From: Kutzneria sp.
Lineage (GTDB): Bacteria > Actinomycetota > Actinomycetes > Mycobacteriales > Pseudonocardiaceae
Assembly (NCBI GenBank): GCA_019239965.1
Contig: JAFAZC010000003.1
Location: 1-52,893, forward strand
DNA: 52,893 bases
Direction: 5' to 3'
Made by a program: the position numbers and the translations under genes. The notes under the pieces are model-generated. The model worked only from the letters and a program-made list of their open reading frames with translations, did no database searches and was not told the DNA's origin. The number at the start of each line of letters is the position of its first letter. The first letter of the stretch is position 1. Shown here one piece after another: positions 41,244-50,183 of this stretch.

Positions 41244-42227
41244 TCAGTCCCGGTACCGAGCCGGTGGTGGGTCCGGGACCGGTCCGAGCCGCGTGCCAAG
41301 CCAGCGCTGGTAGCTCGCGCGCCAGTCGCCGTCGGCGCGCATCCGCTCCAGCACGGCGTTGACGAACCGCACGAAGTCCTCGTCCTGCTTGGGCACCGCG
41401 ATGCCGTACGGCTCGTCGGTGAACCGAGGACCGACGATGACCGTGTAAGGATCCTGCGCGACCAGTCCGACCAGGATTGTGTCGTCAGTGGACACCGCGT
41501 CGACCTGGCCCTGTTGCATCATCACCAGGCAGTCGGTCCAGTTGTCCACGGACACTGGCACCGGATGCGACGCGGCGGCCGCGATGGCGTCCAGCGAGGT
41601 GGATCCCTTGGTGGCGCAGACCTTCCGTCCGGTCAGGTCGCCGATCCCGGTCACCGACGAACCCCTGTTGACAAGGACCCGCTGTCCCGCGACGTAGTAG
41701 ACGGTGGAGAAACCCACCTGCTGCGCCCGGGAGCAGTCGATCGTCATCGTCCTCGCCACGATGTCGACCTGCCCCTGGGTCAGCGCCGAGATCCGCTCCG
41801 CGGAGGTGATCGTCTTGAACTGGATCCGGTTGGGGTCGCCGAACAGTGCGGCCGACACCGCGTGCAGCATGTCGATGTCGAATCCCGTCAACTCGCCACT
41901 GAACGGGTCGCGAAACCCGAACGGGTAGGTGGTCTGGTCGACACCGGCGATCAGCCGGCCCCGCTCGGCGATCCTGGCCATGGTCGACCCGGCGGGCGGG
42001 TTGCCGGGCGGCGGCAGGGGGCCATCCGGTCGCAGACTGGCGGTGGGATCGCAGTCCGGCGCCGGCGGCGGCGTGCTGACTGTGCTCGGACCTCCGCCTA
42101 CCCCGAGCGGTTGCGGGCCACCGGGTACCGCGGCAGGTGGTGGCGGGTACGAGGTGGTGGTCGTTCCGCACGCGACGAGCACGGCCGCCGCCACCAGCAG
42201 CGCACCGGGAACGGCGGCGGGCCTCAC
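41244..42227 (-). CDS. glnH: Aspartate/glutamate-binding lipoprotein GlnH
   Basis: A 327-residue periplasmic-type binding protein. Its GTG start overlaps the glnX stop (GTGA). The signal peptide ends at Cys20 of the lipobox (VLVAC), followed by a Pro/Gly-rich linker of 60 residues. The binding domain shows RGRLIAGVDQTTYPFGFRDP, GFDIDMLHAVSAALFG, VDIVARTMTIDCSRA and VDAVSTDDTIL, typical of polar amino-acid receptors (SBP_bac_3). In mycobacteria GlnH binds aspartate or glutamate and signals through GlnX to PknG. No ABC permease is adjacent, in keeping with a sensor rather than transport role. Confidence 0.93.
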   Translation of the reverse strand: MRPAAVPGALLVAAAVLVACGTTTTSYPPPPAAVPGGPQPLGVGGGPSTVSTPPPAPDCDPTASLRPDGPLPPPGNPPAGSTMARIAERGRLIAGVDQTTYPFGFRDPFSGELTGFDIDMLHAVSAALFGDPNRIQFKTITSAERISALTQGQVDIVARTMTIDCSRAQQVGFSTVYYVAGQRVLVNRGSSVTGIGDLTGRKVCATKGSTSLDAIAAAASHPVPVSVDNWTDCLVMMQQGQVDAVSTDDTILVGLVAQDPYTVIVGPRFTDEPYGIAVPKQDEDFVRFVNAVLERMRADGDWRASYQRWLGTRLGPVPDPPPARYRD

Positions 42228-43552
42228 CAGTACTCCCGCAGCCGCTGCCAGATGCCGAACACCGAGCCCGCCCCGGCCAGCACCGCGAACACGATCAACC
42301 CGGGAGTCAACAGGGTCAGTGCCGCCGCGGCGGCGTCGGTGCCGGCACTGAACGCCTGCCTTGCCGTGTTGATCGCGGCAACCAGGCTCTGGTCCAAGCG
42401 GGCGAAAATCGTGCCGCTGCTGGTGTCGGCCGCCCCGACCGTGGTGGCAACGGCCTGATCGTATTGTCCGGCGTCGTCCGCCTTGCGGATGGCGGCGTGG
42501 GTCTTGGTCCAGCTCTGCTGGTAGTACACGGCGTCGTCGAGATCGGCGCGCACCGCCGGGCTCGTTGCCAGCGCGCGGGCCTTGCCGAGCAGCCCGCCCG
42601 CGCCGTCCGAGCCGCCCAGTTTGGCACTGGCGGCGACGAAGTCCTGCTCGTAGCTCTGGCCCGTGCCCCTGGCCACCAGGGTCAGCGTTTCGTCGGCTCT
42701 GGCCTGCACGGCGGCCAGGCGGGCCTGAACGAGCACGGCGATCTGGTTAGAGCTGTCCTGGCGGGCACTCGCCAGGTGCACCGAGACCAGGATCATGGCT
42801 GTCAGCAGCCACAGCAGTGAAATGGTCACCGCAGCCGTCGCGGTGACCAGTCCAACATTGAACATCCGGTTGGTCAGGCGTAGCAGATAGCGCTGCGCCG
42901 CGACCAGGCAGCCGAGTATCACCGCCGCCAACAACACCTCGGCGACGGGGAAGGAGGCCGCGGCGTTCTGCTCGTTCGCGAGCCGGTCGTTCTCGGCCTG
43001 GTAGAACCGTTCGGCGGCGGGCAGCAGCGTGGTCCGCATCAGTCCGGACGCCTCCCGCAGGTAGGCGGCACCGACCGGGAAGCCTTGCCGGTTGTTGGCG
43101 CGCGCGGTCTCCACGAGGCCGGTGTAGACCGGCAACTGGGCGGACAGTGTCAGCAGCGGGTCGCCCGGGGTCCTGGTTCCGGCGGTCAGCGCAAGGGCCG
43201 AGGCGGCCTGTGTGATGTCGGCGGTGTACTGCGCCCGCGTCGAGGCCGGCTCGACGCCACCGGCGAGGAAGGCACTGGACGCCGTCGCGTCGGCGTCCGA
43301 CAGCGCGCGGTAGATGTCCTGGGCGGTGACCGTGAGCGGTTCACTGCCGGTGACCAGGTCACGGATCTCGCCGGCCTTGCGCTGGACACCGGCGACGGTC
43401 ACGGTCGCCATCAGCAGGCAGAGCAGCAGCAACCCGAGCAGCAGTGCCATCAATCGGCCGGGAGTGGTGCGGAGGAATCGGACAAGGGCACGCAGCAGCC
43501 CGTGGGGCAGTCTCGGCACCGCCCCCACCCGGGTGATCACTGCCAGTGCCAC
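42224..43552 (-). CDS. glnX: Transmembrane sensor GlnX
   Basis: The GTG at 43552 has an AGGGGG ribosome site 6 bases upstream and gives 442 residues; the ATG at 43582 has no such site. The protein has a first membrane helix (LMALLLGLLLLCLLMATVTVAG), a helical extracytoplasmic domain, central membrane helices around VAEVLLAAVILGCLVAAQRY and VTISLLWLLTAMILVSVHLA, a second helical sensory domain and a final helix near the C-terminus. This matches GlnX, the link between GlnH outside and PknG inside. There is no kinase or HAMP output domain. It is first in the three-gene operon. Confidence 0.88.
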   Translation of the reverse strand: MALAVITRVGAVPRLPHGLLRALVRFLRTTPGRLMALLLGLLLLCLLMATVTVAGVQRKAGEIRDLVTGSEPLTVTAQDIYRALSDADATASSAFLAGGVEPASTRAQYTADITQAASALALTAGTRTPGDPLLTLSAQLPVYTGLVETARANNRQGFPVGAAYLREASGLMRTTLLPAAERFYQAENDRLANEQNAAASFPVAEVLLAAVILGCLVAAQRYLLRLTNRMFNVGLVTATAAVTISLLWLLTAMILVSVHLASARQDSSNQIAVLVQARLAAVQARADETLTLVARGTGQSYEQDFVAASAKLGGSDGAGGLLGKARALATSPAVRADLDDAVYYQQSWTKTHAAIRKADDAGQYDQAVATTVGAADTSSGTIFARLDQSLVAAINTARQAFSAGTDAAAAALTLLTPGLIVFAVLAGAGSVFGIWQRLREYW

Positions 43553-44025
43553 GGCGATCCCCCTCTCGCATCCTCCCGGCATCGCGCCGATCAGATGGCT
43601 GCCATCACAGGATGACTATCGATCGTGCGAAGGTCTAGCGCCACCCGGCGGCCACAACGCATCGATTGCGGCTCGAACGGCTGGCCCGAGCGGTCCACGT
43701 CGACGGGCGAGCAGCACCGGACAGCGGGCGGAGTGCTCGTCCGTCCGCCACGTGCCCGGCACCGGCCACACGGCCACCGGCCGCCTCGGCACTGCCGAAC
43801 CGGAACGTTCCAGCAGGCTCCTCCGCGGTGTGGCACGTGTACGTGGCACCCGTCCACTGTAGGAACATCTCTGGTCGATCAGGAGGAACTCGTGTTCGGC
43901 GAGCGTGTCCCCGCTCTCGTCGCCGTGCGACGGTGACCAGGAACAGCCGTACGGGCCGCCGACGGGCGGCAGTCCAATGGGTGGACGCCGTGGATGCGAT
44001 GGCGCCGGCGCAGCAGAGTGGGTGC
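43553..44025. other. Divergent gap between glnX and the PhzF-like gene
   Basis: About 470 bases without a full-size gene. Open frames on both strands have no family features. It must hold the glnX promoter. Two things stand out near the PhzF gene: a 14-codon open frame at 43892-43936 with an ideal ribosome site, and a GCCGCC/GGCGGC hairpin at 43955-43970. Both are described separately. Confidence 0.4.
43892..43936 (+). promoter_or_regulatory. Possible 14-residue leader ORF upstream of the PhzF-like gene
   Basis: GTG at 43892, preceded by AGGAGGAACTC (ideal Shine-Dalgarno and spacing), encodes MFGERVPALVAVRR and stops at TGA 43934-43936. That TGA overlaps a GTG (43933) in frame with the PhzF-like gene, so the two could be translationally coupled, with PhzF carrying a 31-residue extension. 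A 6-bp stem (43955-43960/43965-43970) follows. No ordinary attenuator residue bias is seen. Confidence 0.35.
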
Positions 44026-44874
44026 GTGAGCCCTGACTTGCTGCGCTACACAGCGTTCGCCTCGGCCCCCGGTGGCGGCAACCCCGCCGGGATCGTGTTG
44101 GACGCCACCGAGTTGGACGCGACCGACATGCAGCGGATCGCGTCCGAGGTCGGCTACTCCGAAACCGCTTTCCTCGTCCCTGTTCCCCGCCGGAACCGGC
44201 GGTACCAGGTGCGCTACTTCAGTCCACTGGCCGAAGTGGCGTTCTGCGGACACGCCACCATCGCCACGGCCGTCGCGCTGGCCGAGCGCATCGGGCCGGG
44301 ACCTCTGTTGTTCAGCACGCGGTCCGGCGACGTCGATGTCGACACAGCACTGACTCCTGGCGGGCCGCCGACCGCCAGTCTCACCAGCGTGCCGACGCGA
44401 TCCCGCGAAGCCACCCCCGACGAGGTCGCTGAGGCACTGGCGGCCTTGCGCTGGGCCGCCAGCGACCTGGACGCTGGGCACACTCCTCATGTGGCGTTCG
44501 GCGGAGTCGAGCACCTTGTGCTCGCCGCGGCGAACCGTCGTCGACTGGCCGAACTGGACTACGACTTCGACGGCCTCGCCGGCGTGATGACCCGTTTCGG
44601 TTGGACCACACTGCAACTGGTGTGGCAGGCCGACGCGCGGACATACCACGCGCGCAACCCGTTCCCCGTCGGCGGCGTCGTGGAGGACCCGGCGACCGGC
44701 GCCGCCGCGGCAGCGCTCGGCGGCTACCTGATGGCCACCGGTCGAATCACCGAACCGGCGACCGTGACGATCCGGCAGGGCGAGGACATGGGACGACCGA
44801 GCCGGTTGCTGGTAACACTGTCACCGCCCGACCGGCGTGCCACCGTGACCGGCTCGGCCGTCCCGATTGGCTGA
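44026..44874 (+). CDS. PhzF-family isomerase/epimerase-like protein
   Basis: From the GTG at 44026 the protein has 282 residues, starting MSPDLLRYTAFASAPGGGNPAGIVLD, the usual actinobacterial PhzF opening; ATG 43999 and GTG 43933 are in-frame alternatives. The catalytic Glu lies in EVGYSETAFLVP. The two-domain diaminopimelate-epimerase-like fold is visible through YFSPLAEVAFCGHATIATAVAL in the first half and VEDPATGAAAAALGGYL in the second. PhzF of phenazine synthesis isomerises DHHA, but most genomic relatives have unknown substrates and no phenazine genes occur here. Ribosome sites are weak for every start, so the 5' end is uncertain. Confidence 0.82.
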   Translation: MSPDLLRYTAFASAPGGGNPAGIVLDATELDATDMQRIASEVGYSETAFLVPVPRRNRRYQVRYFSPLAEVAFCGHATIATAVALAERIGPGPLLFSTRSGDVDVDTALTPGGPPTASLTSVPTRSREATPDEVAEALAALRWAASDLDAGHTPHVAFGGVEHLVLAAANRRRLAELDYDFDGLAGVMTRFGWTTLQLVWQADARTYHARNPFPVGGVVEDPATGAAAAALGGYLMATGRITEPATVTIRQGEDMGRPSRLLVTLSPPDRRATVTGSAVPIG

Positions 44875-44883
44875 CCGAATTGG

Positions 44884-47118
44884 TCACCCTCCCTCGCCCG
44901 GCCGGCCGCTGCGGATGCGGTGGGCGAGGGCGGTGTGCCGACGGCCCGCCGAGGCGGTGCGAACGGCCTGCGCGAGGGCGCGACGCGAGCCGACGAGGAC
45001 CACAAGTTTCTTGGCCCGGGTGACCGCGGTGTAGAGCAGGTTGCGCTGCAACATCATCCAGGCACTGGTGGTCAGCGGGATGACCACCGCGGGATACTCG
45101 CTGCCCTGTGAGCGGTGGATCGTGATCGCGTAGGCGTGCACAAGCTCGTCCAGCTCGCCGAACTCGTAGTCGACCTCTTCGTCCTCGTCCGTGCGCACCG
45201 TCAGGGTCTGGTCCTCCTCCGACAGCGCGGTGACCACCCCGACCGTACCGTTGAAGATCCCGGCGACGCCCTTGTCGTAGTTGTTGCGGATCTGGGTGAC
45301 CTTGTCGCCGACCCGGAACACCCGGCCGCCGAAGCGGCGTTCCGGCAGCGTCGGCCGAGACGGGGTGAGGGCGTCCTGCAGCAGGACGTTCAACGCGCCC
45401 GCCCCGGCCGCGCTACGGTGCATCGGCGCGAGGACCTGCACGTCCCGACGCGGATCAAGGCCGAACCTGCGGGGGATCCGGTTGGCCACGATGTCCACGG
45501 TCAGCTCGGCGACCAGATCGTTGTCCTCTTGGGGGAACAGGAAGAAGTCCGGCATTCCGTCGGTGACCGGAGGCCGGCCCGCGTTGATCCGGTGCGCGTT
45601 GGTGACCACACCGGACTGCTGAGCCTGCCGGAAGATCCGGGTCAGCCGCACCCGGGGAATCGGGTCGGCCGCGAGCATGTCCCGCAGCACCTCGCCGGCT
45701 CCGACACTGGGCAGCTGGTCGACGTCGCCAACCAACAGCACGTGTGCGCCTGGTGGCACCGCCTTGAGCAGCTTGTTGGCCAGCAACAGATCCAGCATGG
45801 ACACCTCGTCGACCACGAGAAGGTCGACGTCCAGCGGCCGATCCCGGTCATAGGCGGCGTCGCCGCCCGGCTTGAGTTCGAGCAACCGGTGCACCGTCGC
45901 CGCATCGCAGCCGGTCAGCTCCGAAAGCCGTTTGGCCGCCCTACCGGTCGGCGCCGCCAGTATCACCTTGGCCCGCTTGGCCTGTGCCAGCATGACGATC
46001 GAACGGACCGTGAAACTCTTGCCGCATCCCGGTCCCCCGGTGAGCACCGCGAGCTTCTCGGTCAGCGCGAGGCGAACGGCCTGCTCCTGCTCGGGCGCGA
46101 GGTCGGTGCCAGTGCCGGCGCGCAGCCAGGCCAACGCCTTGTCCCAGTCCACCTCGGCGAACGCGGGCATCCGGTCGACGCCGGTGCCGACGAGCCGCAG
46201 CAACTGGTTAGCCAGCGAGATCTCCGCCCGGTGAAAGGGAACCAGATAGATCGCGGACACCGGTTCACCGTCGGCGTCGGGCACGTCCTCGCGGACGACG
46301 CCTTCCTCCTCGACCAGTTCGGCAAGACACGACGTCACCAGAGGGCCGGGTACCTCCAGAATCTCCACCGCGTCGGCCACAAGAGTGTCCTCGGGAAGGA
46401 AGCAGTTGCCGTCGTCGCTGGCCTCCGACAGCGTGTACTGCAGGCCGGCCTTGACCCGTTGCGGACTGTCGTGCGGGATGCCGACGGCCCTGGCGATCGC
46501 GTCGGCGGTCTTGAACCCGATCCCCCAGACGTCGGCGGCCAGCCGGTAGGGTTCGTTGCGCACCACGGAGATGGCGGCGTCCTTGTAGTTCTTGTATATC
46601 CGCACCGCGAGCGAGGTCGACACTCCGACCCCTTGCAGGAAGACCATCACCTCCTTGATCGCCTTCTGCTCCTCCCAGGCGGCGGCGATCAGCTTGGTCC
46701 GTTTGGGGCCCAGGCCGGGCACCTCGATCAGACGGGCACCATCGTTCTCGATCACCTCGAGCGCGTCGACCCCGAAGTGCTGCACGATGCGTTCGGCGAT
46801 CTTCGGTCCGATGCCTTTGATCAGCCCGGACCCGAGATAGCGCTGGATGCCCTGCACGGTCGCCGGCAGCACCGTGCGGTAGGACTCGACGTGGAACTGC
46901 TTGCCGTACTGGTGATGACTGCCCCACCGGCCCTCCAACCGCAGGCTCTCCCCCGGCTGCGCACCGAGCAGCGCGCCAACCACGGTGAGCAAATCGTTGG
47001 CGCCCCGACCGGTGTCCACCTTCGCGACGGTGTACCCGTTGTCCTCGTTGACGTAGGTGATCCGCTCCAGGGATCCCTCGACAACGGCGTAACCGTACTT
47101 CTCCGCGGACGCGGTCAT
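44884..47118 (-). CDS. ATP-dependent RecD2-like DNA helicase
   Basis: A 744-residue superfamily 1B helicase from the ATG at 47118. The N-terminus (residues 10-90, YAVVEGSLERITYVNEDNGYTV) is the OB-like RecD2 domain, and helix-hairpin-helix elements follow (GSGLIKGIGPKIAERIV, LIEVPGLGPKRTKLI). The motor has Walker A GGPGCGKSFTV, motif Ia AAPTGRAAKRL, Walker B LLVVDEVSMLD, GDVDQLPSVGAG, and the late motifs YAITIHRSQGSEYPAVV and LLYTAVTRAKKLVVLVG. RecD2 is a 5'-3' helicase of bacteria, many of which lack RecBCD, and is tied to replication-fork and damage repair. No recB or recC lies nearby. Length and motifs are complete. Confidence 0.93.
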   Translation of the reverse strand: MTASAEKYGYAVVEGSLERITYVNEDNGYTVAKVDTGRGANDLLTVVGALLGAQPGESLRLEGRWGSHHQYGKQFHVESYRTVLPATVQGIQRYLGSGLIKGIGPKIAERIVQHFGVDALEVIENDGARLIEVPGLGPKRTKLIAAAWEEQKAIKEVMVFLQGVGVSTSLAVRIYKNYKDAAISVVRNEPYRLAADVWGIGFKTADAIARAVGIPHDSPQRVKAGLQYTLSEASDDGNCFLPEDTLVADAVEILEVPGPLVTSCLAELVEEEGVVREDVPDADGEPVSAIYLVPFHRAEISLANQLLRLVGTGVDRMPAFAEVDWDKALAWLRAGTGTDLAPEQEQAVRLALTEKLAVLTGGPGCGKSFTVRSIVMLAQAKRAKVILAAPTGRAAKRLSELTGCDAATVHRLLELKPGGDAAYDRDRPLDVDLLVVDEVSMLDLLLANKLLKAVPPGAHVLLVGDVDQLPSVGAGEVLRDMLAADPIPRVRLTRIFRQAQQSGVVTNAHRINAGRPPVTDGMPDFFLFPQEDNDLVAELTVDIVANRIPRRFGLDPRRDVQVLAPMHRSAAGAGALNVLLQDALTPSRPTLPERRFGGRVFRVGDKVTQIRNNYDKGVAGIFNGTVGVVTALSEEDQTLTVRTDEDEEVDYEFGELDELVHAYAITIHRSQGSEYPAVVIPLTTSAWMMLQRNLLYTAVTRAKKLVVLVGSRRALAQAVRTASAGRRHTALAHRIRSGRPGEGG

Positions 47119-47190
47119 GACACGAACCGTAGCCCAGCCATCCGACGCCGCCGTACCGGCGGACCGCCGGTGCACGAGGCACGATCCTGA

Positions 47191-48060
47191 TCAGCGCACA
47201 AGGGGGCGGACGTCCTCGGCCACGAAACGCACGAATGCCGCCATATCGTCGCCGACAGCCGGCTGGAGAACCACCGTGTCGGCGCCGGCGTCCGCCCACC
47301 GGTGGACGGCGTCGGCAACCGCCTTCGCATCGCCGGCAAGCCCGGTGTCCGGCACCGAGTCGTGGCCAGCGCGCCGCCATTCGGCCTCCAGGCGCTCCAT
47401 CGCCCCCGGACCGTGCGCGGCGAGAACATAGACGACCAGCGGATGGCTCTGCGTGCGACCGCCCGCCTCGCGTCCTTCATCCACCAGCCGACGAGCCCGC
47501 CGCACCTGTTCCGGCGGATTGCCGGCGGTGAGGATGGTTCCGTCGGCGGCTTCACCCGACAGCCGCAGGGATCGCGGCCCGGTCGCCCCGGCGAACACCC
47601 GTGGTGGCGTCGGAGGCGGCCAGTCGAGGGCGACCTGGTCGAGCCGCACGTGGCGGCCGTTCGCCGTGACCCGCTCGCCCCGCAGCAGGGCACGCAGCGC
47701 GGTGAGGTACTCGCGCAACAGGGTCATTGGTGACTCGACTCGCGCGCCAACCTGGGCCATCCACTCCTGAACACCATGGCCGACGCCGACACTCAGCCGG
47801 TTCGGAAACAGCCGGTCGAGCGTGGCGATCTCCATCGCGGTCAGGGCGACGTTTCGCAGCGGCACCGGAAGGACGCCGATCCCGATACACATCCGCCGTG
47901 TCCACGCCAACACCGCGGCCGCGCTGGCGACACCGCTTCCCCAAAAGCAGTCCTCCCACAGCCACAACTCGTCGAGGCCCGCGTCCTCGGCCGCACGGAC
48001 CACATCGCGCAGCCGCTCAGGCGGCAGTTGGGGCAGGACAACGGCGCCGAGCCTGGTCAT
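47191..48060 (-). CDS. LLM-class flavin/F420-dependent oxidoreductase
   Basis: A 289-residue luciferase-like monooxygenase-fold protein. The TIM-barrel blocks RAAEDAGLDELWLWED, GIGVLPVPLRNVALTAMEIATLDRLFPNRLSVGVGHG (ends shown) and FAGATGPRSLRLSGEAADGTIL are typical of the F420-using actinobacterial group. Such enzymes reduce or oxidise small molecules with F420 or FMN. Substrate is unknown. It lies between recD2 and glyA on the same strand, with a 46-base gap to glyA and 72 to recD2, probably without functional linkage. Confidence 0.88.
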   Translation of the reverse strand: MTRLGAVVLPQLPPERLRDVVRAAEDAGLDELWLWEDCFWGSGVASAAAVLAWTRRMCIGIGVLPVPLRNVALTAMEIATLDRLFPNRLSVGVGHGVQEWMAQVGARVESPMTLLREYLTALRALLRGERVTANGRHVRLDQVALDWPPPTPPRVFAGATGPRSLRLSGEAADGTILTAGNPPEQVRRARRLVDEGREAGGRTQSHPLVVYVLAAHGPGAMERLEAEWRRAGHDSVPDTGLAGDAKAVADAVHRWADAGADTVVLQPAVGDDMAAFVRFVAEDVRPLVR

Positions 48061-48106
48061 CCGCGCTCAGTACCCGTCACACCAGGACACAGCCGGCCAG
48101 AGCACG

Positions 48107-49369
48107 TCAGGCCCAGCCGGGCATCGGATAGCCAGCCATCAGTTCGGCGACCTCACCGGCGATCCGGTCGATCACGGCGTCCTGCCCGGTGTTCGCCGCA
48201 TCGACCACCTGGTCGATCCACGCGGCCAGTTGGGGCATCTGCTCGACACCGAGGCCGCGGGTGGTGACGGCCGGGGTGCCCAACCGCAGACCGGACGGGT
48301 CGAACGGCTTGCGCGGGTCGAAGGGAACGGTGTTGTAGTTCAGCTCGATGCCGGCCCGGTCCAGCGCCTTGGCGGCCGGCTTGCCGGCGATGCCCTTGGA
48401 CGCCAGGTCCATCAGGATCAGGTGGTTGTCGGTGCCACCGGAGACCAGGTCGAAGCCGCGGTCGACGAGCGCCTCGGCGAGCGCCTTGGCATTGGCCACG
48501 ACGGCATGCGCGTAGCGGCTGAACTCCGGCGTCGCGGCTTCCCTCAGTGCCACCGCGATACCCGCCGTCGTGTGGTTGTGCGGACCGCCCTGCAGACCTG
48601 GGAACACGGCCTTGTCCAATGCACTGGCGTGCTCGGCGTCGGACATCAGCATCGCACCACGCGGACCGCGCAGCGTCTTGTGCGTCGTGGTGGAGATGAC
48701 CGGTGCGTGCCCGACCGGCGACGGGTGCGCTCCGCCCGCGATCAGGCCGGCGATGTGTGCGATGTCGGCGACAAGCACCGCGTCGACCTCGCGGGCGATC
48801 TCGGCGAAGGCCGGAAAGTCGATCGTACGGGGAATCGCCGTGCCGCCACAGAAAATCAGCTTGGGGCGTTCGGCGCGTGCGAGGTCGCGCACCTCGTCCA
48901 TGTCGACCCGGCCGGTCTCCTTGGTGACCGCGTAACGCACCGAGGTGAACCACTTGCCGGTGGCCGACACCGACCAGCCGTGGGTGAGGTGGCCGCCCAT
49001 CGGCAGCGCCATGCCCATCACCTTGTCGCCAGGCCGGAGGAAGGCGAGGTAGACGGCGAGGTTGGCCGGCGAGCCGGAGTACGGCTGCACGTTGGCGTGG
49101 TCGACGCCGAACAGCTCCTTGGCGCGGATGACGGCGAGCGTCTCGATCGGATCGACGAACTGCTGGCCCTCGTAGTAGCGCCTGCCGGCGTAGCCCTCGG
49201 AGTACTTGTTGGTCAGTACCGTGCCGGTGGCCTCCAGCACCGCGGTGGACACGTAGTTCTCCGACGCGATCAGCCTGATCTTGTCGTGCTGCCGCCGCGC
49301 CTCGCCCTCGACGAGACCGGCGAGCTCGGGATCGACGTCGACGAGTGCGTTGAGGGCGGGCTGATGCAT
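48107..49369 (-). CDS. glyA: Serine hydroxymethyltransferase
   Basis: A 420-residue PLP enzyme of normal length interconverting serine plus tetrahydrofolate with glycine plus methylene-tetrahydrofolate. Conserved blocks: IRLIASENYVSTAVLEATGTVLTNKYSEGY-type N-terminus, QPYSGSPANLAVYLAFL, and the cofactor lysine in ISTTTHKTLRGPRGAML near residue 230. The C-terminal domain (TDNHLILMDLASKGI, GLRLGTPAVTTRGL) is complete. It supplies one-carbon units. It is followed by the LLM oxidoreductase gene, and upstream (249 bases away) lie the small CxxC gene and fkp gene on the same strand. Confidence 0.96.
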   Translation of the reverse strand: MHQPALNALVDVDPELAGLVEGEARRQHDKIRLIASENYVSTAVLEATGTVLTNKYSEGYAGRRYYEGQQFVDPIETLAVIRAKELFGVDHANVQPYSGSPANLAVYLAFLRPGDKVMGMALPMGGHLTHGWSVSATGKWFTSVRYAVTKETGRVDMDEVRDLARAERPKLIFCGGTAIPRTIDFPAFAEIAREVDAVLVADIAHIAGLIAGGAHPSPVGHAPVISTTTHKTLRGPRGAMLMSDAEHASALDKAVFPGLQGGPHNHTTAGIAVALREAATPEFSRYAHAVVANAKALAEALVDRGFDLVSGGTDNHLILMDLASKGIAGKPAAKALDRAGIELNYNTVPFDPRKPFDPSGLRLGTPAVTTRGLGVEQMPQLAAWIDQVVDAANTGQDAVIDRIAGEVAELMAGYPMPGWA

Positions 49370-49412
49370 GGGGCGATGCTATCCGACGCCTCGCACCGTT
49401 GTCGGGGCCGGA

Positions 49413-49631
49413 TCACAGGGGCGGGACGATCCCGGGCAACCTTCCCACGTCGTCGCACAGGCCGCACGCCCTGCTGGCGGTAGCGGTTCGCCCGACGCCG
49501 CCGACCACGGCGAGCACCGGCGCCGGCGCGGCGCCGAAGCCACCGCAGTGATGGCACAGGGTGTGCGCCTTGGCGTCGACAGGTTCGGCGGTGGAGCCGG
49601 TGTCCCCGTCGTTTCGCTCAGCCGGTGGCAC
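49413..49631 (-). CDS. Small protein with paired CxxC motifs (DnaJ-zinc-finger-like)
   Basis: A 72-residue protein starting at a GTG (49631) inside the end of the FKBP gene, with AAGGTGA as ribosome site; the overlap is 14 bases. It contains TLCHHCGGFG and ACGLCDDVGRLPGIVPPL. The first is an exact CxxCxGxG as in DnaJ zinc fingers, the second a CxxCxxxG variant, so together they can form a four-cysteine zinc site. I do not know a function. Coupling to a peptidyl-prolyl isomerase suggests a protein-folding or quality-control accessory role, as inference only. Confidence 0.55.
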   Translation of the reverse strand: MPPAERNDGDTGSTAEPVDAKAHTLCHHCGGFGAAPAPVLAVVGGVGRTATASRACGLCDDVGRLPGIVPPL

Positions 49632-50139
49632 TGGTCACCTTCACCGCGTCGATGACGAACACCAGTGTCTCGTTGGGCTTGATCTGTGTGCTCGGCGGGT
49701 CGGCGCCATACCCCTTGTTCGGTGGGACGATCAACAGCCGCCGACCGCCCTGCTTCTGTCCGATCAGACCCTCGTTCCATCCCTGGATCACCGTGGCCTG
49801 TCCGACCGGGGCGACAAGGTAGGGCTGCGGAGGGCCGCCTTTCCAGACCGAGTCGAGGACGGTCTTGTCCGACCAGGCCACCAGGTGGTAGTCGGTGTCG
49901 ACCGCGTCGCCGTCCTTGATCGCGGGGCCGGTACCGACCGAGAGATCCTTGATCACCAGCTGCGTCGGCGGCGTACAGGTGTCCGGAATGGTGACCGTCG
50001 GCTTGGTGCCGAACGCCCCGTCGACCTTGACGTCATCGGCGGCACAGGGTGCCGAGCCGGTCGGAGTCTTGGCTCCGCAACCGGCGACCGCCGTCAAGGC
50101 CGAGACGAGGACCACTGTGCCCACTGCCGCTGCGCGCAT
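49618..50139 (-). CDS. FKBP-type peptidyl-prolyl isomerase lipoprotein
   Basis: From the ATG at 50139 the protein has 173 residues, with a signal peptide ending in a lipobox Cys21 (TAVAGC); an upstream in-frame start at 50169 would disturb it. The FKBP domain (residues 65-170) shows DLSVGTGPAIKDGDAVDTDYHL, VIQGWNEGLIGQKQGGRRLLIVPP and GYGADPP...LVFVIDAVKV, with the pocket residues of the family. It should assist folding of exported proteins on the outer face of the membrane. The last 14 bases overlap the small CxxC gene. Confidence 0.9.
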   Translation of the reverse strand: MRAAAVGTVVLVSALTAVAGCGAKTPTGSAPCAADDVKVDGAFGTKPTVTIPDTCTPPTQLVIKDLSVGTGPAIKDGDAVDTDYHLVAWSDKTVLDSVWKGGPPQPYLVAPVGQATVIQGWNEGLIGQKQGGRRLLIVPPNKGYGADPPSTQIKPNETLVFVIDAVKVTSATG

Positions 50140-50183
50140 GGCCGGACAGCCTAACGGTGCCCGCCGCACCGCTCCTCACCACA

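Noticed and set aside
44026..44874. PhzF as evidence of a phenazine cluster
   Set aside because: No other phz genes are present, and PhzF-like proteins are widespread outside phenazine producers.
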